The translations under genes and the position numbers were made by a program. 64,000 nt of DNA from an uncultured Thalassolituus sp. (GTDB lineage: Bacteria > Pseudomonadota > Gammaproteobacteria > Pseudomonadales > Oceanobacteraceae), in contig CAJXUK010000004.1 of assembly GCA_913061435.1 (NCBI GenBank), forward strand, positions 1 to 64,000, given 5' to 3'. How positions within the stretch are numbered: position 1 is the stretch's first letter; each line of letters starts with the position of its first letter. This document shows, one piece after another, positions 56,389 to 64,000 of this stretch. The notes beneath the pieces are model-generated. The model did not search any database. It saw only the letters and a program-made list of their open reading frames with translations, and had not been told where the DNA came from.

Positions 56389-57570
56389 ATGACAGATACA
56401 ACAAACAATCAAGCGACTAATTTCGAAGAGTTAGACCGTTTAAAAGCCGAAAAAAATACTCAAAAGCCTATTGAAAAAGTGAATCTGTTGGGTTTATCCC
56501 CCAAAAAAATGGATGCATTTTTTGAGGGCTTAGGAGAAAAGAAATTTCGTACTCAGCAAATGTTAAAGTGGATTCATCAAATAGGTGAGTCTAATTTCGA
56601 TAACATGACCAATATGAGCAAGGTCATGCGCACAAAGCTGGCGGAAGTCGCTGAAATCAGTTTGCCAGAGGTTATTTTAGATAAAACTTCCAAAGACGGT
56701 ACGCGTAAGTGGGTGATGAAAATGCCTGGGGGCAGCTCAATCGAAACTGTTTACATTCCAGAAAAAGAGCGCGGTACTTTATGCATTAGCTCGCAAATTG
56801 GTTGTGCTTTGGATTGCAGTTTTTGTTCTACCGGCAAGCAAGGTTTTAACCGTGACTTGAGTGTGGCTGAAATTATTGGCCAATTGTTTGTGGCTTCACA
56901 GGCTTTAGATACCCCAGGTGAGAAGCGCGTTCGCCGCATTACTAATGTAGTAATGATGGGCATGGGTGAACCGTTATTGAATTTTGATAACGTGGTCGAT
57001 TCTATGGAATTGATGCTGAACGATTTTGCTTACAGCCTGTCTAAACGTCGAGTGACGTTAAGCACATCTGGTGTGGTGCCTATGATGGACAAGTTAAGTG
57101 ATTTATCTGATGTTTCTCTTGCTGTGTCGCTGCATGCGGGTAACGATAAATTACGTGACGTGCTGGTACCGATTAACAAAAAATATCCGATCAAAGAGTT
57201 AATAGCAGCCACTAATCGCTATTTAGCAAAGTTACCCGATCGTCGTAAAGCGACTATCGAATACACCATGATGAAGGATGTAAACGACAGCATTGAAGAC
57301 GCCGAGCAAATCGCTGAAGTTTTGAAAAATACGCCGTGTAAAATTAACTTAATTCCGTTCAACCCATTTCCTAACTCAGGGTATGAGCGTCCAAGTAATA
57401 ATCGTGTGTATCGTTTCCGTGATTTATTGCATGAGCGTGGTTTTATTGTCACTATTCGATCCACTCGTGGTGATGATATTGATGCCGCTTGCGGACAGTT
57501 AGTTGGGCAGGTGGCCGATAGAACACGCCGACAACAAAAATACATCGATTTACATCAGGTTAACGAATAA
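56389..57570 (+). CDS. rlmN: Dual-specificity RNA methyltransferase RlmN
   Basis: This radical-SAM enzyme methylates A2503 of 23S rRNA and A37 of some tRNAs. Cluster Cys residues lie in [27 protein letters not shown] and the late Cys in [10 protein letters not shown] complete the site. ATG 56389 (MTDTTNNQ) gives 393 aa; the longer frame upstream lacks similarity. Its stop precedes pilF by 13 bp. Confidence 0.95.
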   Translation: MTDTTNNQATNFEELDRLKAEKNTQKPIEKVNLLGLSPKKMDAFFEGLGEKKFRTQQMLKWIHQIGESNFDNMTNMSKVMRTKLAEVAEISLPEVILDKTSKDGTRKWVMKMPGGSSIETVYIPEKERGTLCISSQIGCALDCSFCSTGKQGFNRDLSVAEIIGQLFVASQALDTPGEKRVRRITNVVMMGMGEPLLNFDNVVDSMELMLNDFAYSLSKRRVTLSTSGVVPMMDKLSDLSDVSLAVSLHAGNDKLRDVLVPINKKYPIKELIAATNRYLAKLPDRRKATIEYTMMKDVNDSIEDAEQIAEVLKNTPCKINLIPFNPFPNSGYERPSNNRVYRFRDLLHERGFIVTIRSTRGDDIDAACGQLVGQVADRTRRQQKYIDLHQVNE

Positions 57571-57583
57571 AGGATATTCGAAC

Positions 57584-58354
57584 ATGAAGTCTTTACCGCT
57601 GATCGCTTTATTGTGCAGTAGTTTTTTGCTTTCGGCTTGTGTCACTACCGTTGAGAGCCGCTTAACACGTAAAGCTGATCCAGAAAAAGCAGTTGATAAT
57701 TATACTCAACTTGGCCTTGGATACATTCAGCAAGGGCGATTTGATCGTGCCCGCGCTCGTATTAATCGAGCGCTGGAGATTAATCCAAAATATGCCCCTG
57801 CCAATAATGCCATGGCGCTGTTGCTGCAGTCTGAGCGCGAACCAGAATTGGCAGAAGAGTATTTTTTGAAAAGTATCGATCTTGATAGTGATTTTAGCCA
57901 AGGTCAATACAATTACGGCATGTTTTTAATGCGTAATGATCGTTTTGATAAAGCGTGTTACCACTTAAATAATGCGGCTCAAGATGTTGAGTATCAGCAA
58001 CGCGGTAAGGCGTTTCAAAATTTAGGCCTTTGTTATTATCGCGCGGGTAAAATCGACTTAGCGATTACAACTTATGAACGCATGTTAAAAGTACAGCGCT
58101 TTAATGCGCCGGTATTGGTTAACCTTTCGACGCTGTTGTACGAAAAAGAGCGTTTCGATGATGCACAGCAATATTTTAATCGTTTTACTCGCTTAGTTAA
58201 TCGTCAAAAAAGTCAGCATTCTGCTAACTCACTTTGGTTAGGTATTCGCTTAGCGCGGGTGAATAAAAATTCATCAGAAGAAGAAAGGTTAGCGCAAGCT
58301 TTACAAGCTAATTTTCCAGATTCAGAAGAGTACAAGCGCTTTCAATCTTTTTAA
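57584..58354 (+). CDS. pilF: Type IV pilus assembly lipoprotein PilF/PilW
   Basis: This outer-membrane lipoprotein pilots the secretin PilQ. The signal ends LSAC (Cys18), then about six TPR units (YTQLGLGYIQQGRFDRARA, then NYGMFLMRNDRFDKACYH and so on). 256 aa. AAGGA lies about 10 nt before ATG 57584; the in-frame extension overlaps rlmN and is rejected. rodZ, normally between pilF and ispG, is absent. Confidence 0.93.
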   Translation: MKSLPLIALLCSSFLLSACVTTVESRLTRKADPEKAVDNYTQLGLGYIQQGRFDRARARINRALEINPKYAPANNAMALLLQSEREPELAEEYFLKSIDLDSDFSQGQYNYGMFLMRNDRFDKACYHLNNAAQDVEYQQRGKAFQNLGLCYYRAGKIDLAITTYERMLKVQRFNAPVLVNLSTLLYEKERFDDAQQYFNRFTRLVNRQKSQHSANSLWLGIRLARVNKNSSEEERLAQALQANFPDSEEYKRFQSF

Positions 58355-58419
58355 AAGTGCAGTGCAGAAAAAATAACGAATTTTATTATTAATTGATCTA
58401 TAGGTAACGGCAGCCAGTT

Positions 58420-59541
58420 ATGAGTATTCATTCGCATTCACCGATAGTTAGACGCAAAAGCCGTAAAATTTGGGTAGGTAATGTACCGGTAGGCGGAGAT
58501 GCGCCTATTTCTGTGCAAACCATGACGAATACACAAACCGAAGACGTTGCTGCCACGGTTGCGCAAATTCAGCGTGCGCAAGACGCCGGTGTTGATATTG
58601 TTCGTGTATCGGTACCTTCTATGGAGGCCGCTGATGCTTTTGGTGAAATCAAAAAGTTGGTTTCTGTGCCATTAGTTGCTGATATCCATTTTGATTATAA
58701 AATTGCTTTAAAAGTTGCTGATTTAGGGGTCGATTGTTTACGTATCAACCCGGGTAATATTGGCCGCGAAGATCGTATTCGTGAAGTAGTGGCGGCGGCT
58801 CGTCATAACGGTATTCCTATTCGAATCGGTGTTAATGCGGGTTCGCTAGAAAAAGATTTGCAGGTTAAGTACGGTGAGCCAACTCCCGATGCGCTTGTTG
58901 AATCGGCAATGCGTCATATCGATATTTTAGATCGGATGAATTTTCCAGACTTTAAACTCAGCCTTAAAGCCTCGGATATTTTTATGACAGTAGCAGCTTA
59001 TCGCAAAATTGCCGGTCAAATTGAACAACCATTGCATTTGGGTATTACCGAAGCGGGCGGTTTACGTGGCGGTACGGTTAAGTCGTCTATTGGTTTAGGT
59101 TTGTTAATGTTTGACGGCATTGGCGATACCATTCGCGTGTCGTTAGCCGCTGACCCAGTAGAAGAAGTAAAAGTCGGTTGGGATATGTTGAAGTCGTTAA
59201 AGTTGCGTTCTCGCGGTGTTAACTTTATTGCTTGCCCTTCATGTTCGCGCCAAAACTTTGATGTGATTAAGACCATGAACGAATTAGAAAATCGGTTAGA
59301 AGATATTCGAGTGCCGATCGATGTCGCCATTATTGGTTGTGTGGTTAATGGCCCAGGTGAAGCAAAAGAAGTGGATGTAGGTTTAACCGGTGGTTCGCCA
59401 AATAATTTGATTTATATTGATGGTAAACCGGCAGAAAAGTTGAAAAATGATAATTTGCTAGACGGTCTAGAAGCGATTGTTAGAGAAGGTGTTGCTAAAA
59501 AAGAGCAAGCATTAAAAGACGTAATTGTGTCTGATAGTTAA
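58420..59541 (+). CDS. ispG: 4-hydroxy-3-methylbut-2-en-1-yl diphosphate synthase IspG (GcpE)
   Basis: This 4Fe-4S enzyme of the MEP isoprenoid pathway has [12 protein letters not shown] near the N-terminus, RINPGNIG, and C-terminal Cys motifs [10 protein letters not shown] and [10 protein letters not shown] that hold the cluster with a Glu. 373 aa. The stop codon lies in the first copy of an 18-bp tandem repeat. hisS follows after 74 bp. Confidence 0.96.
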   Translation: MSIHSHSPIVRRKSRKIWVGNVPVGGDAPISVQTMTNTQTEDVAATVAQIQRAQDAGVDIVRVSVPSMEAADAFGEIKKLVSVPLVADIHFDYKIALKVADLGVDCLRINPGNIGREDRIREVVAAARHNGIPIRIGVNAGSLEKDLQVKYGEPTPDALVESAMRHIDILDRMNFPDFKLSLKASDIFMTVAAYRKIAGQIEQPLHLGITEAGGLRGGTVKSSIGLGLLMFDGIGDTIRVSLAADPVEEVKVGWDMLKSLKLRSRGVNFIACPSCSRQNFDVIKTMNELENRLEDIRVPIDVAIIGCVVNGPGEAKEVDVGLTGGSPNNLIYIDGKPAEKLKNDNLLDGLEAIVREGVAKKEQALKDVIVSDS

Positions 59542-59589
59542 AACGTCGAAAATAGTTAAAACGTCGAAAGCAGTTAAGACCTCGAAAGA
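59536..59589 (+). repeat. 18-bp x3 tandem repeat spanning the ispG stop
   Basis: Units start at 59536, 59554 and 59572 with AGTTAA(A/G)AC(G/C)TCGAAA. The first unit contains the last codon and TAA of ispG; because 18 is a multiple of 3, each unit carries the same in-frame stop. Confidence 0.9.
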
Positions 59590-59615
59590 ATAGAATTTAA
59601 TAGAAGGAAAATCTC

Positions 59616-60902
59616 TTGGCGAACAAGAAGATTAAAGCCATTCGTGGCATGAATGATGTTTTACCCAGCCAAACCCCAGTGTGGCAATATTTTGAAAGCC
59701 GTGTGCAAGCGGTATTAGCCGGCTACGGTTATCAAGAAATTCGTATGCCAATCGTTGAGCAAACACATCTTTTTAAGCGCTCTATTGGTGAAGTTACCGA
59801 TATTGTTGAAAAAGAAATGTACACGTTTGAGGATCGTAACGGTGATAGCTTAACTTTGCGCCCAGAAGGTACTGCAAGTTGTGTGCGTGCCTGCGAAGAG
59901 CATTCTTTATTAAGCAATAATCAAAGCCAGCGCTTGTGGTATTTAGGGCCGATGTTTCGCCACGAACGCCCGCAAAAAGGTCGCTATCGTCAATTTTTTC
60001 AAATTGGTGTTGAAACCTTTGGCATGGCAACCCCCGATATTGATGCAGAAGTTATTTTATTAACCGCACGCTTGTGGCAAAAGTTGGGTATTCAAGATGC
60101 GGTTGAACTGCAACTGAATACTATTGGTAGTGCGCAAACGCGTATCGATTATAAAGCGGCTTTGGTTGAATTTTTAACACCGGTTAAAGATCAGTTAGAC
60201 GAAGACAGTCAACGTCGTTTGGCTACAAACCCATTACGCATTTTGGATTCAAAAGACCAAAATACTCAGCAGTTACTGAATAATGCGCCACAGCTGCACG
60301 ATTATTTAGATGATGAAAGTCGTGAGCACTTTGCTAAGTTAACGCAAATGCTAGACGCTGCAGGGGTTGCTTATCAAATTAATCAGCGCTTGGTTCGTGG
60401 CTTAGATTATTATGGTAAAACCGTGTTTGAATGGGTCACTGATAAACTGGGTTCTCAAGGGACTGTCTGTGCCGGCGGCCGTTATGATGGCTTAGTTGAA
60501 CAATTAGGCGGCAAGCCAACCCCAGCAGTGGGTTTTGCTATGGGCGTTGAACGTTTGATTTTATTATTAGAAACGTTAAGTGTTATTCCGCAAGCGGTGA
60601 CCACAACCTTAGATGTTTATATAACCGCTTTAGGTGGTGATACCGACCAAGCTGCGTTACTGTTAGCCGATGCTATACGACAACAGCAGCCTCAGATTAG
60701 GGTGCAGTCTCATTGTGGCGGCGGTAGTTATAAAAGCCAAATGAAAAAAGCGCTTAACAGCAGCGCTCGTTTTGTTATCTTGTTAGAAAATGATGATATT
60801 GATGCTAAGCGAGTGCGTATTAAACCGTTAAATGAAGATGGCGAACAAGTAGAGCTTAGTAATGACACGATTGCTGGCTGGATTGCAGATCAACTTGCTT
60901 AA
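59616..60902 (+). CDS. hisS: Histidyl-tRNA synthetase
   Basis: This class IIa synthetase charges tRNA-His. It shows IRGMNDVLP at the N-terminus, [12 protein letters not shown] (motif 2 region), the His-specific [12 protein letters not shown] and [13 protein letters not shown] (motif 3). TTG 59616 is supported by AAGGA 8 nt upstream and gives the expected [11 protein letters not shown] start; 428 aa. yfgM and bamB follow. Confidence 0.96.
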   Translation: MANKKIKAIRGMNDVLPSQTPVWQYFESRVQAVLAGYGYQEIRMPIVEQTHLFKRSIGEVTDIVEKEMYTFEDRNGDSLTLRPEGTASCVRACEEHSLLSNNQSQRLWYLGPMFRHERPQKGRYRQFFQIGVETFGMATPDIDAEVILLTARLWQKLGIQDAVELQLNTIGSAQTRIDYKAALVEFLTPVKDQLDEDSQRRLATNPLRILDSKDQNTQQLLNNAPQLHDYLDDESREHFAKLTQMLDAAGVAYQINQRLVRGLDYYGKTVFEWVTDKLGSQGTVCAGGRYDGLVEQLGGKPTPAVGFAMGVERLILLLETLSVIPQAVTTTLDVYITALGGDTDQAALLLADAIRQQQPQIRVQSHCGGGSYKSQMKKALNSSARFVILLENDDIDAKRVRIKPLNEDGEQVELSNDTIAGWIADQLA

Positions 60903-60955
60903 ATTAAACTTTAAAATTAAAAATACAATAACAACGTTTTACAGGAGTATGGGGA

Positions 60956-61633
60956 ATGTCTGAAGAGTTAAGAACAGAAGAAGAACAAGTAGAAGCGATT
61001 AAAAATTGGTGGAATGAAAATGGCAAAAGCTTAATTGTCACTGTGGTTGTAGTGTTGTCTGGCTACTTTGGCTGGAACGGTTACCAAGATCATTTACGCA
61101 CCCAGGGTGAAGCGGCTTCTAACGTTTATCAGCAGTTGGTTAATAAGGCGACTAAGCCTAATTCGGAACAAACTGAAGCCGATAAAACAGAACTTGAAAG
61201 CCTAGCGGCGCAGTTGAAAACAGAATTCCCTGGCAGCTTGTATGCTCAATTTGGTGGTTTGTATCTGGCTAAATTTGCTATTGATGCCAACAACTTTGAA
61301 GGTGCAGCAGCAGAGTTACAAGGCCTTGTTGATGCCGCTGAAAAAGGCCCTGTTACTTATATTGCCCAAGTACGTTTAGCACGTGTATTAATTCAGCTAG
61401 AAAAGTTTGATGAAGCACTGGCCCTAGTAAACACGACTCCAGATGCCTCTTTTACTGCGCAATATGAAGAGGTTAAAGGTGATGCTTTATTTGCCAAAGG
61501 CGAAGCTACTAAAGCGTTAACGGCTTATCAAAAAGCCCGTTCTGCAGCCACAGCTTTGGGTATTAATACACAAGCTTTACAGCGCAAGATCGATGATCTT
61601 GCCGGTGTCTCTGTTGTTAATGCGGATGCTTAA
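60956..61633 (+). CDS. yfgM: YfgM family TPR membrane protein
   Basis: The 225-aa protein has a short cytoplasmic acidic N-terminus (EELRTEEEQVEAIKNWWNEN), one helix (SLIVTVVVVLSGYFGWNGY) and a periplasmic TPR-like part. YfgM is a partner of PpiD at the Sec translocon in E. coli. It sits between hisS and bamB as usual; AGGAG lies about 12 nt before the ATG. bamB starts 3 bp after its stop. Confidence 0.92.
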   Translation: MSEELRTEEEQVEAIKNWWNENGKSLIVTVVVVLSGYFGWNGYQDHLRTQGEAASNVYQQLVNKATKPNSEQTEADKTELESLAAQLKTEFPGSLYAQFGGLYLAKFAIDANNFEGAAAELQGLVDAAEKGPVTYIAQVRLARVLIQLEKFDEALALVNTTPDASFTAQYEEVKGDALFAKGEATKALTAYQKARSAATALGINTQALQRKIDDLAGVSVVNADA

Positions 61634-61636
61634 TTA

Positions 61637-62869
61637 ATGATGTTGAAAGTAATCGCTATTGCCTTAACCACTGTCTTCTTAGCGGCTTGTAGTAGCCAAG
61701 AAACTAAAACAGACAGTGCTGAAGTCGAACTAGAAAGTGGCCCATTAGCGCTAACTGCGTTTAACGAAAGCGTCGATATTGATATTGTTTGGCGTCGTTC
61801 ACTGGGTAAAGGTTCAGGGTCTAAAAATATACGTTTGCGTCCACAAGTAAGTGGTTCAAATGTGTATATGGCAGATTACAATGGCCTGCTTTTATCGCTA
61901 GAGCTAAGCACTGGTAATAAAGTTTGGTCGCAAAAATTTGATCAAAAAATATCCAGTGGTGTTGTTGTTGTTGATGACAATCTTTACATCGCCACTCAAG
62001 ACGGCTCATTACACAGCATTGATAAAAACAATGGCGAAGTACAATGGTCGCAGGCGTTAAGCAGTGAAAGTATTGCGCCGGTTGTAGCGGATGCCAACCA
62101 AGTGTTCATTCGAACGATCGACGGTCGTTTAACGGCGTTTGATCGACAGACAGGTAAGCAAAATTGGACCTATGAAGCGGCACTGCCGGTATTGTCGGTA
62201 CACGGAACGGGTTCGCCTGTGCTGTTACAATCGTTAGTGATAACCGGCTTTGCCAATGGCAAGTTAGTGGCGGTGGATAAAGAATTAGGCATACCACGTT
62301 GGAGTAAGCGTTTGGCAATTCCTCAAGGTCGCTCTGAATTAGAGCGTTTGGTTGACTTAGACGGCACGCCCTTGATTGAAGAAGGGGTCATCTATGCGAC
62401 TGCTTACCATGGTAAACTGGCCGCGATTGGTTTTGATGGTTCAACCCAGTGGGAAACTGAGCTGTCCAGTTATTTTGGCCCAGCGTTAGGTTTGGGTAAT
62501 TTGTACATCACTCGTGATGATGATCATGTACAAGCGTATGATCAATTAAATGGAGCTTCTGTTTGGAGCCAACCAGCACTGCAAGGACGTTTTTTAAACC
62601 AGCCTGTCAAACACGAAAATTACGTTGTGGTTGCCGACTTTGAAGGTTATGTGCATGTATTAGCGCAAGTTGATGGCGAAATAATAGGTCGGTTAAGTGT
62701 CCGCCCTAGACCTTTGCACATGACCTTGCCAAATCAGCCAGAGATGATCAACTGGCGTCCTTTGCGTGGCAAAGATTTTGGTATCCGTAGTGTGATGCAA
62801 TCGACCCCAAAAGGTCTGCTAGCCTATACCAATGCGGGTGAATTGCTGCTTTTGCAGCTAGCTAACTAA
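61637..62869 (+). CDS. bamB: Outer-membrane assembly lipoprotein BamB
   Basis: BamB is the beta-propeller lipoprotein of the BAM complex that inserts outer-membrane proteins. The signal ends LAAC (Cys18), Ser at +2, suited to outer-membrane sorting. PQQ-like repeats recur (YMADYNGLLLSLELSTGNKVW, then LYIATQDGSLHSIDKNNGEVQW and others). 410 aa. ATG 61637 and 61640 are both possible. Confidence 0.95.
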   Translation: MMLKVIAIALTTVFLAACSSQETKTDSAEVELESGPLALTAFNESVDIDIVWRRSLGKGSGSKNIRLRPQVSGSNVYMADYNGLLLSLELSTGNKVWSQKFDQKISSGVVVVDDNLYIATQDGSLHSIDKNNGEVQWSQALSSESIAPVVADANQVFIRTIDGRLTAFDRQTGKQNWTYEAALPVLSVHGTGSPVLLQSLVITGFANGKLVAVDKELGIPRWSKRLAIPQGRSELERLVDLDGTPLIEEGVIYATAYHGKLAAIGFDGSTQWETELSSYFGPALGLGNLYITRDDDHVQAYDQLNGASVWSQPALQGRFLNQPVKHENYVVVADFEGYVHVLAQVDGEIIGRLSVRPRPLHMTLPNQPEMINWRPLRGKDFGIRSVMQSTPKGLLAYTNAGELLLLQLAN

Positions 62870-62914
62870 CTCGGTTAGTCAGTAAGTATTTGAAGACAAG
62901 ATAACTAAATTATT

Positions 62915-64000
62915 ATGGTTCCTGTAATTGCCCTTGTAGGGCGTCCCAATGTTGGGAAATCCACCTTATTTAATCGCTTAACCAAGACCCGTGATGCCTT
63001 GGTAGCGGAAATTGCGGGTTTGACCCGCGATCGTAAATACGGTGAAGGCCAAATCGGCGACGAGCCTTTCATTGTGATTGATACGGCGGGTATCAGTGGC
63101 GAAGAAGTGGGTATTGATGCCGAAATGGCTTCTCAGTCGTTTTTAGCCATAGAAGAAGCCGATATCGTCTTATTTATGGTGGACGCTCAGTCAGGGATCA
63201 TTCACGCCGATCATCTGCTTGCAGACTATTTGCGTAAAAAAGGCAAAGAAGCTTACGTGATCGCCAATAAAATTGACGGTCGCAACCCCGATGTGGTGTT
63301 AGCCGAATTCTATGAGTTGGGTATGGGCGAACCTATCCCAATTGCGGCGGCGCATAACCGCGGTATTAATACATTGATCGAGCATGTATTGAATGAGCTG
63401 CATGGGCCAAAAGAAGTAGAACCGGAGCGTGAGCTTACCGGCTACGAAGAATGGGAACAGCTTTACGGTGAAAAAGAAGACGTTATTGACGTTAAAACTC
63501 AGCACGAAGAGTTAAACGTTAAGGGCGTTAAAATTGCCATCGTTGGTCGTCCAAACGTGGGCAAGTCAACCTTGATTAACCGTTTCTTGGGTGAAGAGCG
63601 TGTTGTGGTCTATGACCAAGCGGGCACCACTCGCGACAGCGTTTATATTCCTTACGAGCGTCACGGCCAAGATTATACCTTGATCGACACCGCCGGTATC
63701 CGCCGTCGTAAAAGCATTACCGAAGCGGCCGAAAAATTCTCCATCATTAAAACTTTGCAGGCGATTCAAGATTGTCATGTGTGTGTATTAGTGTTGGATG
63801 CTCGCGATGGTATTGTTGAGCAAGACCTTCACATGCTGAGCTTTATCTTAAATGCTGGTCGCGCCTTGGTTATTGCTATTAATAAATGGGATGGCATGAC
63901 CGCTGAAGATCGTGAAAGCGTGAAAAAAGAGTTGGATCGTCGCTTAGAATTTATTACGTATGCCGATATTCACTTTATTTCGGCCTTGCACGGTACTAAC
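62915..64000 (+). CDS. der: GTPase Der (EngA), 3' end beyond the window
   Basis: Der is a double-GTPase needed for 50S assembly. The first G domain begins [29 protein letters not shown] follows. The second begins [18 protein letters not shown] (from about 63535), with DTAGIRRR and NKWDGM near the edge. 362 codons are visible without a stop, so about 100 residues (KH-like domain) are cut off. It starts 45 bp after bamB. Confidence 0.95.
   Translation, partial: MVPVIALVGRPNVGKSTLFNRLTKTRDALVAEIAGLTRDRKYGEGQIGDEPFIVIDTAGISGEEVGIDAEMASQSFLAIEEADIVLFMVDAQSGIIHADHLLADYLRKKGKEAYVIANKIDGRNPDVVLAEFYELGMGEPIPIAAAHNRGINTLIEHVLNELHGPKEVEPERELTGYEEWEQLYGEKEDVIDVKTQHEELNVKGVKIAIVGRPNVGKSTLINRFLGEERVVVYDQAGTTRDSVYIPYERHGQDYTLIDTAGIRRRKSITEAAEKFSIIKTLQAIQDCHVCVLVLDARDGIVEQDLHMLSFILNAGRALVIAINKWDGMTAEDRESVKKELDRRLEFITYADIHFISALHGTN

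Overview
This window is a stretch of chromosome from a gammaproteobacterium, probably a free-living, possibly marine, relative of the Pseudomonadales/Cellvibrionales/Oceanospirillales. The evidence is gene content and order. The algU/rpoE-mucA/rseA-mucC/rseC-mucD-lepA-rnc-era-recO-pdxJ-acpS block, gacS/barA next to cysM-rlmD-relA-mazG, suhB-trmJ-cysE-iscR-iscS, and ndk-rlmN-pilF-ispG-hisS-yfgM-bamB-der all match Pseudomonas-type order, with some conspicuous gaps. Base composition is moderate and AT-leaning, well below Pseudomonas. I see no rRNA, tRNA, prophage, CRISPR or insertion sequence with inverted ends. About 90% of the window is ordinary core coding sequence.

Layout. 1-845: a REP-associated tyrosine transposase (RAYT) gene flanked by GTAG-headed REP palindromes. 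846-5446: a PilJ-domain-like periplasmic protein, then the fadBA beta-oxidation operon. 5447-6135: a fadA terminator and a second REP/BIME cluster with an 88-bp tandem period. 6136-12551: a small zinc-ribbon protein, an arsC-like/wrbA/DUF2069/ytoQ operon (minus strand), a YihY-type membrane protein with a TlpA-like lipoprotein, a lytic transglycosylase and proS. 12766-20640: an LRR-protein kinase, thioesterase, lipoprotein hydrolase, membrane-anchored unknown, enoyl-CoA hydratase-family enzyme, two HDOD proteins and ygfZ. 20814-23195: sdhE-ygfX and nadB. 23462-32953: the sigma-E envelope-stress operon running into translation, RNA-processing, repair and cofactor genes. 32950-41572: gacS, cysM, rlmD, relA, mazG. 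41625-50552: ppc, adk, tsaB, uppP, rsmJ, plsB, slyX. 50750-55658: a membrane-tethered cold-shock-domain protein, a degenerate suhB, trmJ, cysE, iscR and a cysteine desulfurase. 55758-64000: ndk to der, with der cut by the window end.

The genes mostly serve growth and envelope homeostasis: fatty-acid oxidation, stress sigma factor and periplasmic protease, stringent response, sulfur/cysteine and Fe-S control, outer-membrane assembly, phospholipid and isoprenoid synthesis. Three things stand out. First, two diverged REP families change their stem arms in a compensatory way beside one RAYT. Second, conserved operons have lost internal members (rseB, lepB, iscU-iscA-hscBA-fdx, rodZ), and SuhB has lost its catalytic metal ligands in an otherwise orthologous locus. 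Third, short perfect or near-perfect tandem duplications (period 9-22 bp) recur at gene ends and junctions. I found no convincing new multi-gene system; the best leads are the degenerate SuhB, the reduced isc locus, the REP/RAYT pair and the membrane-tethered cold-shock protein.
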